This document shows positions 12,134 to 22,519 of a stretch of 64,000 nucleotides of DNA, piece after piece (position 1 is the first letter of the stretch; each line of letters opens with the position of its first letter). Location of the stretch: positions 8,379,924-8,443,923 of the forward strand of contig NC_059287.1 of the NCBI RefSeq assembly GCF_017591435.1. The letters are read 5' to 3'. Both the position numbers and the translations under genes were made by a program. The notes under the pieces were generated by a model that did not search any database, was not told the DNA's origin, and worked only from the letters and a program-made list of their open reading frames with translations. The DNA is from Portunus trituberculatus (lineage: Eukaryota > Arthropoda > Malacostraca > Decapoda > Portunidae).

Positions 12134-12433
12134 GGAAGTACAATTTCTTCACCCAAAAGATATGCCCAGAGAGAGAGAGAATTGGTGCCCTGGTATCGTC
12201 CTGAGAGTTGTTTCTCCACGGCGGGTTACATCGTGGCTATCAGGAGGAATATTTGATAAGCAATAACTTTGCTGTTAGAGATCATAGCAAGCTGCAAAGT
12301 ACATCAATGTATTCAGAATTTCAAAGAGAAATGTATTTTCATGAGTAAAACTATCTCCTGTGATTTTTTTCAAGTTTACCATTTTACTGGCAGATGGGAA
12401 TGATTAATTTATAATTACCCCGTTGCATAAGGG
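11627..12433 (+). mobile_element. piggyBac-like non-autonomous element (copy 1)
   Basis: Flanked on both sides by TTAA (11623-11626 and 12434-12437), with ends CCCTTGTGTGGCA and, reversed, CCCTTATGCAACG. TTAA duplications with CCC/GGG ends define piggyBac-type insertions. It shares with the element at 29844-31120 an internal CT array followed by ATTGGAAGT and a homologous right third. A frame near 11900-12003 encodes an acidic stretch (MDSDIYMSFGSDVDFSESED), reminiscent of the acidic N-terminus of piggyBac transposases. The rest of the transposase is missing. Confidence 0.8.
12065..12130. repeat. (CT)n microsatellite internal to piggyBac-like element
   Basis: A CT array of about 66 bp. The same array is found at the homologous place in the 29.8-31.1 kb copy, so it travels with the element. 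Confidence 0.95.
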
Positions 12434-12634
12434 TTAATAGTACTGATTTAGTCTAAGTTAGTGTTTTTGATAGATTATAGTGATGTTTTGGGGTGTCTAG
12501 GCTGGAGGTTGGTCCCTGTCTCTCCTAATTCTTAATTCTTAAGTATCTTATGGGAAAAATTGCTTCACGATTCAAATAAATGCTGATTCGACCAATGAAA
12601 ACGCTCTAACCCTGTCAAATTGCGAGGATCCCCC

Positions 12635-12724
<90 letters not shown>

Positions 12725-12749
12725 CATACATACATATATACATACACAC
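12635..12749. repeat. Compound GT-TA-CATA microsatellite
   Basis: A GT array grades into a TA array (about 12655-12720) and CATA units, directly after the Tigger right end. Confidence 0.95.
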
Positions 12750-13640
12750 ACTCATGCCTCGGTATTATGGACAAAAAGGGAGAAGACCAGTCCAATAGTT
12801 CTGATTGTCCGTAGCTTCCGGCAGATACGTATACGGTATGCTAATAGTGGCTGATATCAACAATAACATTATGAAAGAGAAAGAACTGTACTTTTAATCA
12901 AGCACACCGTCCAATCTGGCACTGTAAAATACTTTTACACTGTAAATAAACAACGTAATAAAGTAAATTCAACATTTTTAATACATAAAATTAGACTTAC
13001 CATGGATGGTGAAGAGGCGTTGTGCTGTTGGTATGCTGGGAACTGCCGTGATCGTATAGTGGGGCCCTCAGAAATTTATTCTGAGTCACTGGAGCTTTGC
13101 AGCTCCAATGAATCTGTACCTGAAATACTTCTGTGCTGGTGGGGCATTAGTACCTGTATGTGATGTGGAGGGTTGTGGTGATGGTGGACTGGTTGGTAAC
13201 CCTGGTGCCTGAGGTGAGCGTAGAGTTACTGGTTTGAAAAATGTGTCTAATTTTAACTGTTTACCACTTTGATATTGCTCCTTAATTACGGCCTTTCTAA
13301 ACAATCTTAGGTTACTGTAGTGAAGACTCAGATCTCTGCTCTTGGTAAATTCCACAAACTGTAGCACAGTGTCCATACAGCTCCTCACCTCTGACAGTCT
13401 TGGCAGTGTTACCGGCATCTCGTCTTCGTCGTCACTGCTGCTGCTCTCGTGGGTACTGGTCACCTCCGCAGCAATCTCCTCATCCGAGAGTATTTGGTAT
13501 CCCGGATCAGCATCATTCTCATCCATTCTCACTTTCTGAATGTTGCATCTCGTGCTATATTTAACTACTAGTTTCATACTTATTGGTCTTTTGATCTTTC
13601 TAACTACATTCCTCCCATCCTCCTGCAGCCTCACACTCAC
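12750..13640 (-). pseudogene. Tigger/jerky-type transposase C-terminal remnant
   Basis: A 184-codon minus-strand open frame (13640-13086) encodes the C-terminal region typical of Tigger/jerky transposases: DPGYQILSDEEIAAEV, VLQFVEFTKSRDLSLHYSNL, then IKEQYQSGKQLKLDTFFKPV. The DDE catalytic core that should precede it is absent, so it is a fragment. It lies inside the KMT5A intron on the opposite strand. Downstream sequence to about 12750 (CATGCCTCGGTATTATGGAC) is probably the element's terminal repeat. Confidence 0.82.
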
Positions 13641-13890
13641 ACTAGTTCACTTGCAAGAGTGAACCAGTACCTTCAATCATTCATATCTTTCTCTGGTAAA
13701 CTCTAGAACTCCCTAACTGTGTTTGTATTTCCAACTTCCTATGGCTTGACTTCCTTTAAGAGGGGGATCTCATGACATTTATCCCTTTCTTTCAGGTAAC
13801 TATCGAACTTCTATGGGGACTGGTAGCTAAGTGGGCCTTTTATCCCCTTGTCCAGTTACCCCCCTCTTACATAAATAAATGAATAAAAGA
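13641..13890 (+). mobile_element. Jockey-like LINE 3' end fragment
   Basis: Across frames the sequence encodes the familiar C-terminal LINE signature (FISFSGKLWNSLP-like, then F/YxLTSFKR-like) and ends in an AATAAATGAATAAAAGAATAAAA tail typical of a LINE 3' end. It is 5'-truncated and frame-broken. Confidence 0.55.
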
Positions 13891-14453
13891 ATAAAATAGA
13901 AATATCACCAATTGAGAATGAATGTGGAATTCCATATATGAGAATGAGAAAGGATGAAGGATAAAATAACAATATGAATGAGGAGGGGAGTGAAGAATCA
14001 CCCATGTCCTTTATTTCTGACAGATATTGGAGAGGGGAGATGATAGAAATGGAGGTTTAAGACAAGGTAAAAGAAGGAAAATGAAAGGAAAGAACAGGAG
14101 GAAGGAACAGGCAGATGATAGGTGAGCAATAGCTCACACAGCTAATGAGTTAGTTGTTATTCTGACTAAAGTTTTTATTGAAATTTTAGTGCTATGAAAA
14201 ATAGCAAGTTTTCTTGCCGAGGTTGGTTCATTAATCTGAATTTGTTGTGCCAGTTTGTGTTCATTATTCCAAGGGAATACTTATAAAAATATAAGTTATT
14301 GCACCTGTACATTATAACGACCATGCATTATTGTGTACCCTACTGTACTTAAAATGTAAGCAAAACAAACTATGTGCATGTATTTGTAATAAGTATGTTA
14401 TTTTCAGAATCTATTTTGAATATGGAAATAATTTTTCTTTTTATTTGTTACAG
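13891..14453 (+). other. KMT5A intron, unassigned; ends in splice acceptor
   Basis: AT- and GA-rich intronic sequence without recognised elements. It ends in TTTTTATTTGTTACAG, a good 3' splice site for the terminal KMT5A exon. Confidence 0.6.
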
Positions 14454-14664
14454 TATTGATGCCACAGCTGAGAGTGGATTTTTAGGAAGGTTGGTGAATC
14501 ACAGCCGCAATGGTAATCTTGTTACAAAAGCAGTGGAAGTCAACGGCAGACCTCACTTAATCCTTTTAGCAAAACAAGATCTAGACCTTGGAACAGAGAT
14601 CCTTTATGATTATGGAGATCGCTCTAAAGAGGCCTTGGAACATCATCCATGGTTAGCATCATGA
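14454..14664 (+). CDS. KMT5A: KMT5A (PR-Set7/SETD8) terminal coding exon
   Basis: This exon encodes the catalytic second half of the SET domain and the stop codon (TGA, 14662-14664). Joined to the exon ending at 10186, the split codon becomes cysteine and the sequence reads QYCIDATAE. Conserved motifs follow: GRLVNHSRNGN (the NHS motif at the cofactor and active site), RPHLILLAKQDL, and LYDYGDRS (the second catalytic tyrosine motif), ending EHHPWLAS. The very short C-terminus after YDYGDR, with HPWL, is diagnostic of KMT5A among SET proteins. The reading frame is intact, which together with canonical splice sites argues for a functional gene rather than a retrocopy. The intron is about 4.3 kb and entirely repeat-derived or AT-rich. 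Confidence 0.94.
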
Positions 14665-15660
14665 TTATTTGTCTTGACCCATATTTACCATGAGGCTCAC
14701 TGGGGTATGATTTAACAGTAAGGGAACCAAGAATGTCAGGGATAACTTGAGAGGTCAGTATTATATGCTTTAAGTGCAGGAATTTTTTTTGGAGAGATTT
14801 TTTCCAAAGGTGGCATTGAAAATTAAACCTTTGAATTATATATATACATGAAAAATTCACAGGTGTCATATTTATTTATAAATAATAATCCTAAATACAA
14901 GATTTTTAGGACAATGAATACTTGTAAGGACTTGTATCTGTATTCCTATTCTGGCCTTAAGCCTAGCTCTAGCTTACCCCATTGACCCTCTCGATCTGTG
15001 ATGTGTGTCATCCCTTTGACTCATTGGTTACATTATATGGTATGAATATTGAATTTTGAACAAAAACAAAAATACAAAAACAAAGTTTCACTATACTCTT
15101 ACAACAAACATGTTTCACATTTGCTTTACACACACAGCAAAGAAAAAACTAAGGCTTGGTACAGAAACACTTGACACATGAGGTGTATTTATTGTATTAT
15201 TTTTTCCTGTGTTTAATGGTCATGTGTGTCATCTGCATAGTTATTACAACTAAGATTAACAGTATTGCAGCTTATCAGAATAAATCTTTGAGAGGAGAAG
15301 AGAAACAAGAGGATTATTGGAGAGGAAAAATGCTTGTGTATCACATTATAGATTGCCATAATTTTATTATTTCTGGGATAGTACTTATTATCTTTATAGT
15401 TTAGCTGTATCATTGCTGGTTATTGTTCTGGAACGTATTATTCGGAACCAAACCATTGTTATTATTATTATTATTTTTTTATTATTATTATTATTATTAA
15501 TATTAATATTTTTATCATAATTATAGGTTATCCAATTACTATATTTTTAAATGGTCAAAGTATTAGTGCAGAGACCAGGTCAAGTAACTGAGACCACTGA
15601 TCTCACTTTCCATTATGTAGAATGCATCTTACTTCAATAAAGGTCCAGTGGATATTAGTT
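14665..15660 (+). other. KMT5A: Probable KMT5A 3' UTR
   Basis: AT-rich, non-coding sequence follows the stop codon without any recognised transposon. A candidate polyadenylation signal AATAAA is at 15636-15641, followed by GT-rich sequence. The true transcript end cannot be fixed from sequence alone. Confidence 0.4.
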
Positions 15661-16651
15661 TTATGTACATGTTTATTACAGAATGAGTGATGTCTCATAG
15701 GTTTTAGATTAGTTTTTTTGTTTTGTTCATTTAACTACTACATAGATTTCCTGCAGACTTGAATGCAATTTTTTATCTTGTTATTTTTAAGCACCTGATT
15801 AACTTTTAAGGTTATCATATCTGTGTTGCTAACTTGTAAGGAATCAAAATTTGAGATTTAACATCAAGTGATTTAATAATAATTGAGTAGAAAGACCATT
15901 AAAAAGAAACTTTATATCTTATTATGCTTAAATACTCAGCCCATCAAAAAATTATATAATTGTATATTCCTTCTGAAGTTTGTCTGGGAAGTAACAACAT
16001 TGAAACTGTTATATTGAAGTAATGCATTAATTGGGTGCAAAAATATGTTGGTACACCATAACTTTTCAAATAACAAAGAAATCTTTATGAAAGACATAAT
16101 TAATCATTGAAGTGTAGTCAAATTGAAGCTGAAGTAAAGAAGTGCACATCTTAGCTGGTTTCTTGCATGTAAGCTTTATGTTTACATATGCACAAAGGAA
16201 TTGTATTATAGATTCAGTGTAATGATAAGACCATGTTTTATGTAATGGCAGCATTGCAATCTCAGGATGGAAATATTATACAGTGGCTGCCTGTCAGTGT
16301 TCCAAGCATCCTCTGTATGTAGACCTGTGCCTTTTAGGGGACACTGATAGTGCACTGAATGCAGGTGTGTATCTGGTTAGTCTGACAAATTTTGTGGAAA
16401 CTATGTATTCCTAATGTCTTCACTATCAAGTAATATATTTGATCATGGATTTAACAATTCTTGAAATCCTAATGGCCAATATTATTTTTGTAAGAAGAAA
16501 ACAGAGTTGCATTGGAAATGGTTAAAAATCATAAAAGCTGCTTATCATAGTATATATTCTGCTTTTGTTTTTAGGTCTTCATTAGTACAAAGCCATAGGA
16601 AAATAAATTTAATTTCAAGAGGCATGACACAAATGGTAAAAAGAAAATATG

Positions 16652-16699
<48 letters not shown>

Positions 16700-16993
16700 C
16701 TATTGATGGAATTTTAGAAGTGTATTAATTCAAGCCTCTGAAATTTATGATAAGATCTCACATCTAATAGGTAATTGGTACCAAAGAACACTCCTTAGAA
16801 GCAAATTTGTTTGATGTAAATATACAAGTGTGAAGATGAATTATAGGTAAAAAATTGGACCAAACAAAACCATATTTATGTAGATTATTAGTGATGATTT
16901 AAGCTATGTTCATGATACATTATAATATAAAACATAATGAAGGAAAATTAAGGTTATCATTTGTGTCTTATGAAGTATGTGTATGGGTTAGAT
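15661..16993. other. AT-rich unassigned region with (TTA)n
   Basis: No gene is supported. An ATT/TTA array lies at about 16650-16695. Short open frames here have no recognisable content. Confidence 0.5.
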
Positions 16994-17317
16994 CAGTGGC
17001 TCCCAAACTTTTCGTGAGGGAGTACCACTTGGAGATCCTGTACAGTCCCAATGTACCACCTTGTTCTAGTAAAACTAAATTTCAGCAAATATCAATTTAT
17101 TCACAAGTAGAGCATACATATTAATTAGCAACAAGGAAAGCAACTCAATTTAATGTGAGGTGAGGGATGCATCTGTTTCTCCAGCTTTATATGGATGTCA
17201 TATTATTTTGTGTAAGACAGAATGACAATTTTTCTGAAAAATAGAGATGGATTTATTTGAACTAAAAATTGCATGTGATCCTGAAAGTGCTCATGTACCA
17301 CAGGTTGGGAACCACTG
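16994..17317. mobile_element. hAT-like MITE with 8-bp target duplication
   Basis: Ends CAGTGGCTCCCAAAC and GTTGGGAACCACTG are inverted repeats in the common hAT style. Flanks GGTTAGAT (16986-16993) and GCTTAGAT (17318-17325) form an 8-bp target duplication with one mismatch. It is 324 bp long with no coding capacity. Confidence 0.85.
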
Positions 17318-17698
17318 GCTTAGATGATAGGAGGTGTCTGATATGGGAAAGGAAGCTACAAGGTGACTTCTCCCTTTAACACCACCACCACCATCACTAT
17401 TTCCTCCACATCCTCTTCCTCCTTCCTTATTCATATAATCTAATGATGGTTGTTTCTTGTTCACTCACTCTCTTTGCTGCATAGGTCTCACTGAATACTA
17501 TAGTTCCCATAGAAAAAGTAACATCTTTTCTACCACAAGGTCAATGATGTGCTGGTACATGGCTGAAATTAATTTAATTGAGCTGTATTGGTAAAATCTT
17601 CCCTGGCAGTTATTATTATACTGAGTGTGGAGGATTGCATTCAGCTGATATTAAGTTGAAGGATACAGTGTGTTGGCAGTGCACATAGGAAACACCTG
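17318..17698. other. Unassigned sequence
   Basis: No coding frame or element end is recognised. Includes a CAC/CCT-rich patch near 17380-17430. Confidence 0.5.
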
Positions 17699-18505
17699 AG
17701 CTGCGTTCCGTTGGAGGTTAGCACGCTGCCCCCGCCGCAACCCCCAACGGAACGCAAGGGAACGCGTATAGCCATACGGGTATGGTTGACAAGATGGCCG
17801 TCCAAGCTGGCTCTCCTCCTCGCTCAAGAACTCGCAGAAGACCCTCTGTTGGATGCTGCAGAGCTCCTCGTAGCACAAGAGGAGAAAATATTGCTGAGGC
17901 AAGAGGAAGAGGGAGAAGAGAGGCTGCCAAGGCAAGGAGAAGAGGGAGAGGATAGGCCGCCAAGTCCTGTGAGGGTCAAGTACTATGCAGAGACTATAGT
18001 GCCTCTTTACTCCGGGAAAGACTTCAAGAAACACTTTCGAATGCAAAGGGAAACTGTCCCTGCAGCCACAGGTGCTGGAGGGGCCTCTGCAGCAGCTACC
18101 ATGGCGGTAGAGGCTGTCTCTTCTGCCTCAGAGGCTGTGAGAAGAAATGTGACACATATAACACCGTCTTTTATTGCTATAAATACTAATATTTTGGTCA
18201 TATTGCCTTATTCCAGCATTCTACAAGGGATAACAGACTTACCACATTGTTTTTGATGTTCTGTGACGTCGCATAAGCTGTCAAAATAGTATTTACATCC
18301 CCCACACTGAAAATATAGTGGAGTGGTGAAGCGGCGGCCATCTGCGGTTTGTTTATAAACAATGGTTGCCAGACACCGCCAAGCATTCACCTCCGAGGAG
18401 CGCAAGGTCCCGCTCGGTCCCGCAAGGCGAGTAGTATGCTGGTCCCCCCAATTCGGGGGAAGTATGCCATATTGTAAGCCTTACCGTCCCCAACGGAACG
18501 CAGCC
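17699..18505 (+). mobile_element. PIF/Harbinger-like element with transposase N-terminal remnant
   Basis: Ends GCTGCGTTCCGTTGG (17700-17714) and CCAACGGAACGCAGC (18490-18504) are perfect 15-bp inverted repeats. A third inverted copy lies at about 17743-17755. CTG flanks both sides (17696-17698 and 18506-18508), a 3-bp duplication as expected for PIF/Harbinger, although the usual target is TWA. The + strand frame 17711-18256 encodes a Glu-rich stretch, then VKYYAETIVPLYSGKDFKKH and FRMQRETV, resembling the HARBI1-type N-terminal motif, after which the catalytic domain is missing. Confidence 0.68.
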
Positions 18506-19018
18506 CTGGTGATGCCTGGAGCCGTATTCTACATATATAGATATTGTCAGGTCTTACATAACTCCTGTCACTCCACTGAACCTCTTAAAGGCTCACAATT
18601 TGTCAACTTTAAATGTATAGAAAGAAATAGGTTCTTCATACAATCTTCTTTAACTAAATTATTCAGATATCATATTATTTCTTTTGGGGATAGTTAGACG
18701 ATGTATCCGAATAAAAGAAACTCAATAGATAGGAGAATATTACACCCAACAGCCCAACACATGCAGGCCTTGCGAGGCAAGGTTTGTTTGACTTTGGGGA
18801 AAATTGTTCAGATCCCCTCCTGGCAGGTATTTATAATAATGCATTATTGCATCAAAGAAGGACATTATTTAGTCATCATTACTGATAATTATTGTTAAAT
18901 AAATTATAAAAACTGTTGGGGATCATATTATAAAATGTACAGCCATGTTCCCACAACTTGAGAAGAGTCTGCATCATAGAACTAAACCAACCATGCAACT
19001 TGATTTTCTTAACCCTTA
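18506..19018. other. Unassigned sequence
   Basis: No gene supported. The end of this stretch contains TTAACCCTTAGTGTTG, which resembles the left end of the piggyBac-like family, but no right end is found. Confidence 0.4.
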
Positions 19019-19025
19019 GTGTTGT

Positions 19026-19202
<177 letters not shown>

Positions 19203-19559
19203 TAATCTAAAAAAAAAAATAAATTGCTGTATTCATATATATTCCAATGTGATGAGCCAAAGTGTGGCTACCATATGATATTGATTATCAAGTCCAACTG
19301 AGGAAGGGGAATTTTATATATCAGTTTTTTTTTTTTATCTTTATTCTCTATTTTACATCACAAAACCTATAGGTAAACCAGAATTGTTTGTTCAGGAAGA
19401 TGGTTGGATATGCATGTGGCAACACCCTACTCTCAAGTGTGCTATAATATTTAGAGCCTTTTTTTTCCCACTTGTCCTATATCGTAGTTTTCTGCTTCAT
19501 TTTATTGCTTTGATATATGCATGATGATATTTGCATCAGGAAAAAACAAAATAGCCCCT

Positions 19560-20224
19560 AAGTATGTGTTTAAAGCTACCTAATTCCATCTATCATCCCC
19601 ATCCATGAACTTATCTGATCTTTTATTAAAGCTTCCTATTGACTCGGACCTGACTACATGACCACTGAGTCCATTCCACTCATCAACTTCTGTTTGAAAA
19701 CCAGTTTCTTCCAATTTCTTTCCTAAACCTCAATTTTTCAAGTTTAAACCCATTATTTCTGGTTTTGTCCCTGTTACCGATCCTAAGAACTTCGTTCATA
19801 TCTCCTTTGTTAAAACCCTTGTACCACTTAAATACTTCTGTCAGGTCTCCTCTTAACCTACGTCTCTAAGGATTGCAGACCGAGTTTTTTTCAGTCTCGC
19901 TGCATAGGGAATATCCCTTATTCCCTTCTTCTTTTTAGTCATCCTCCTTTGCACTGACTCCAAGTGAGCTATATCCTTCCTATAATGTGGTGACCAGAAT
20001 TGTACCGCATAGTCAAGATGTGGCCTGACCAGCGCCAAGTATAATTTTAGTATTACTTCTTGACTTCTGCTTTTAACGCTTCTAAAAATTAATCCCAATA
20101 CTCTATTCGCCTTATTCCTGGTCTCAATACATTGCTTCCTCGTACGGAGATCAGAACTAACTATGACTCCTAAATTTTTCTCATACTTGGAACTTCCTAG
20201 TGTCTCGTTATCTGTCGTGTACAT
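19560..20224 (-). mobile_element. CR1-like LINE 3' fragment
   Basis: A minus-strand frame (20224-19853) encodes the region after the RT palm: KNLGVIVSSDLR, ANRVLGLIFRSVKSRSQE, LYLALVRPHLDYAVQFWSPH and LESVQRRMTK, the standard C-terminal signature of CR1/Jockey-group LINEs. The 3' part to about 19560 continues in other frames. It is 5'-truncated. A second copy of the same family is at 22520-23640. Confidence 0.85.
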
Positions 20225-20285
20225 ATTGCTTGGATTATCTCTACCTTACTACATATTACTTGGATTATCTCTACCTTACTGAAGT
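20224..20285. repeat. 31-bp tandem duplication
   Basis: Two adjacent copies of a unit beginning ACATATTGCTTGGATTATCT, with one mismatch, lie at the 5' truncation point of the LINE fragment. Confidence 0.85.
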
Positions 20286-21303
20286 ATTCAGTCCATAATA
20301 ACTATGAACCAAATATATATATATATATATGGAAAGATTCATTCCTGATTAGTCATAAACTTTTGTTACTATTAGTGACAAATCTTATATACAAACAAAA
20401 TTCAAGGACATACAAAGGCTCTAAAAGAAAATTGTATATATACGTACTAAATGCTTCTCAAGGAGGTATGTATATGTATGTACTAAACACCTTATGGGTT
20501 AGCATTGTGTTATTCTAAATAATTTATAATACTCCCCGTTTTTTTTTTTTTTTTTTTCTCCATGTCATTCAAAATTGTATATAATCAATATATTTGTTTA
20601 CCATTAAAGTGAACTACTTTCAACCATTTTTTGTTATTTGTAATATTCAGAAAATTAGCAAGAGCAGCCAAACTATATAATTTTTTATCTCTAAAATTAG
20701 TGTAGGTTTATTTCACAATGTATGTACTTCATATATCTCTAAAATTAGTGTAGGTTTATTTCACAATGTATGTACTTCATATAAAAAAATCACTTAATAA
20801 TTATTACCATTCTTATTTCTTTTGTAGAGAGACAGAGCTGTCTGAGTGAGGTATCCTCCCTCACTTCCCAGCACAGACATGGTGCTGGGATGAATTTTTA
20901 TTGCCCAGAGTGAAGGAGTTAACCAGTAAATTGTGCACCACAGCTCAGGCTGTAGGAACTTCAATAATTTTTGCAGCTCAAGCTGGAGAGGATGTAAGTG
21001 CAAGCTACAGCTCAGGCTGTAGAAACTGCAATCTTTTCTACTAAAAGTTCTCACGTTTGTGCCAATGGATATGTATAAGTGGTGTGTACTAGGATGCCTA
21101 TTGACTAATTTCTGCCAAGCAGGCATCACTCAACTCATAAACTACGTCATAATGATGAACACTGTGTAACTGGGATTCAGATCGTATGATCTAAACTTTA
21201 TTTTTAAACTATATTTTGCTCCCATATGTCTTGAAATTATGTTTACCACCTCAGGGTGAGTTAATCTTCTTTTCCTTATTACAAATAGTGTATGAGTGTT
21301 GAT
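20286..21303. other. Unassigned sequence with a 48-bp tandem duplication
   Basis: Two adjacent identical copies of a 48-bp unit (ATCTCTAAAATTAGTGTAGG...) lie at about 20687-20782. A T run is at about 20540-20557. The rest has no gene. An open minus-strand frame at 20794-21129 is without recognisable domains. Confidence 0.5.
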
Positions 21304-21306
21304 GAT

Positions 21307-21307
<1 letters not shown>

Positions 21308-21340
<33 letters not shown>

Positions 21341-21520
21341 CTATACCATGTGGGCTTTTCACGGGAATTTCTGGGCTAAAGGGGAAATTTTTTGGGTACC
21401 TCCTATTTCAAAGCCCACCCGCTAGGAAACCGTTGCCCCGAGTGAGGAAGCCCAACCTACACTGTAGGTTGAAGAAATTTCTACTTTACGTGAGGCTACT
21501 TGGAAACATGTAGCTTATTG
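21308..21520 (-). mobile_element. Probable SINE fragment (poly-A side at left)
   Basis: A T run (21308-21339) followed by GC-richer sequence (GTGGGCTTTTCACGGGAATT, then AAGCCCACCCGCTAGGAAAC) looks like the inverted body of a short interspersed element with its poly-A tail at the low-coordinate side. The tRNA-like head is not present, so it is truncated. Confidence 0.45.
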
Positions 21521-22188
21521 TATAGATCAGAGTAGATGGTCCTGAATTGTAAGTAAATTTCTCTATTCTATTTACCATACTTTTATTTTTAGTACTTTAT
21601 CAAAACATTTTGCCCACTATAACAACTATCTGTCCATTAATTCACTGATGACCATAAAAACTACCTTCAGATAGTTTAAATACCACAACTTTACTACATC
21701 ATCACATCTGAACTAATGTATATAAATAATTCATATTTTTTTCCTCCACTTTTCTATGCAATCTTTCATACTAGAACAGTAAAAACATTTTTTGGGATTT
21801 TATTTGTCAATTATGCACCACGGGTATGACCGCCAGAACCCAATTACACACCTGATGTGTTAAAAGATTTTGGTGAAACTTGTCTTAGACATTTAAAAAG
21901 CTTTCCTATAGCTTTTATCCTTCTCTCACTGCAGCTTCATCTCAAGTTTCCTTTCTGACCATTATATTACTGCAATCATTTGTTTTTCTAAATTATTATT
22001 AGTTAGTGTTCCTCAGGGTTCTATCTTTTCATCCATTTTCTTCCTATTATTGATAATAGATCTAAGCTAAATTTTTGTCTCATCCATTCATATACTGATG
22101 ATATAACCATCCACTTTTCCATGTCTTTTTATAGATGACCTAATCTTCAGGAAATAAACGTCATGCAGGGAAGCCACAGAACAGCTGA
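21521..22188. other. Unassigned AT-rich sequence
   Basis: No gene, element end or repeat is recognised. Confidence 0.5.
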
Positions 22189-22333
22189 TTTCTCTTTGTA
22201 ACTTCATCTGGCAGAGAATTCAGTGGGGCATGCAATTGTCATTTATACCCAGATTTTGCTTCACTTACTGACTATATGTGAGAATTGCATGCCCCAATGA
22301 GTCCTCTGCCAGATGAAGTTACAAAGAGAAAAA
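22189..22333. mobile_element. Foldback MITE
   Basis: Arms of about 50 bp are inverted repeats (TTTCTCTTTGTAACTTCATC and its complement), with a GGGGCATGCAATT/AATTGCATGCCCC core, around a loop of about 45 bp. The element is too small to code. No target duplication was resolved. Confidence 0.75.
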
Positions 22334-22519
22334 GTTAATGGTGAGGAAAGTAGTATTTCAATTGTAGTTAACATCACTCTGCCATAGATTCACATGGCAT
22401 GATCATATATGAATACAAAGGTATTACATCCATTATAGCAGGCAATAGAGGAGCGTAAACACAAAATATTGCTGTGAAAGCAACACACAAGCTTTAAGGG
22501 GTCATGAGAATATAAGAAA
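22334..22519. repeat. Shared dispersed repeat (copy 1)
   Basis: A segment of about 110 bp around CATTATAGCAGGCAATAGAG is found again, diverged, at about 28222-28340. Its class is unknown. Confidence 0.55.

Larger units (their letters stand above)
10648..12633 (+). mobile_element. Tigger/pogo-type element in KMT5A intron, with nested insertions
   Basis: The left end GGATCCTCGTGATTCG and the reverse complement of the right end (GGGGATCCTCGCAATTTG) are inverted repeats, and both flanks are TA/GT microsatellite. Inside, 11404-11560 encodes a CENP-B/Tigger helix-turn-helix (MGVPRPTVSRIWKNRDKY). A 567-bp MITE (10819-11386) and a piggyBac-like element (11627-12433) are nested within it. No catalytic domain remains. 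Confidence 0.7.

Noticed and set aside
10145..12256. Ser/Leu and Arg/Glu frames over CT arrays
   Set aside because: Microsatellite artefacts within the intron and the piggyBac-like element.
16507..17124. Short + strand frames near 16.5-17.1 kb as downstream KMT5A exons
   Set aside because: KMT5A already ends with its diagnostic HPWL tail at 14664. One of these frames crosses a TTA array and the other a hAT-like MITE.
18198..18405. C2H2-like zinc finger on the minus strand (CGGCKYYFDSLCDVTEHQKQC)
   Set aside because: A single imperfect finger in a short frame inside a transposon. The last ligand would be Cys and there is no neighbouring finger or splice evidence.
18990..19010. Third piggyBac-like element starting TTAACCCTTAGTGTTG
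   Set aside because: No GGG-TTAA right end was found within a plausible distance, and the similarity covers only the first 16 bases.
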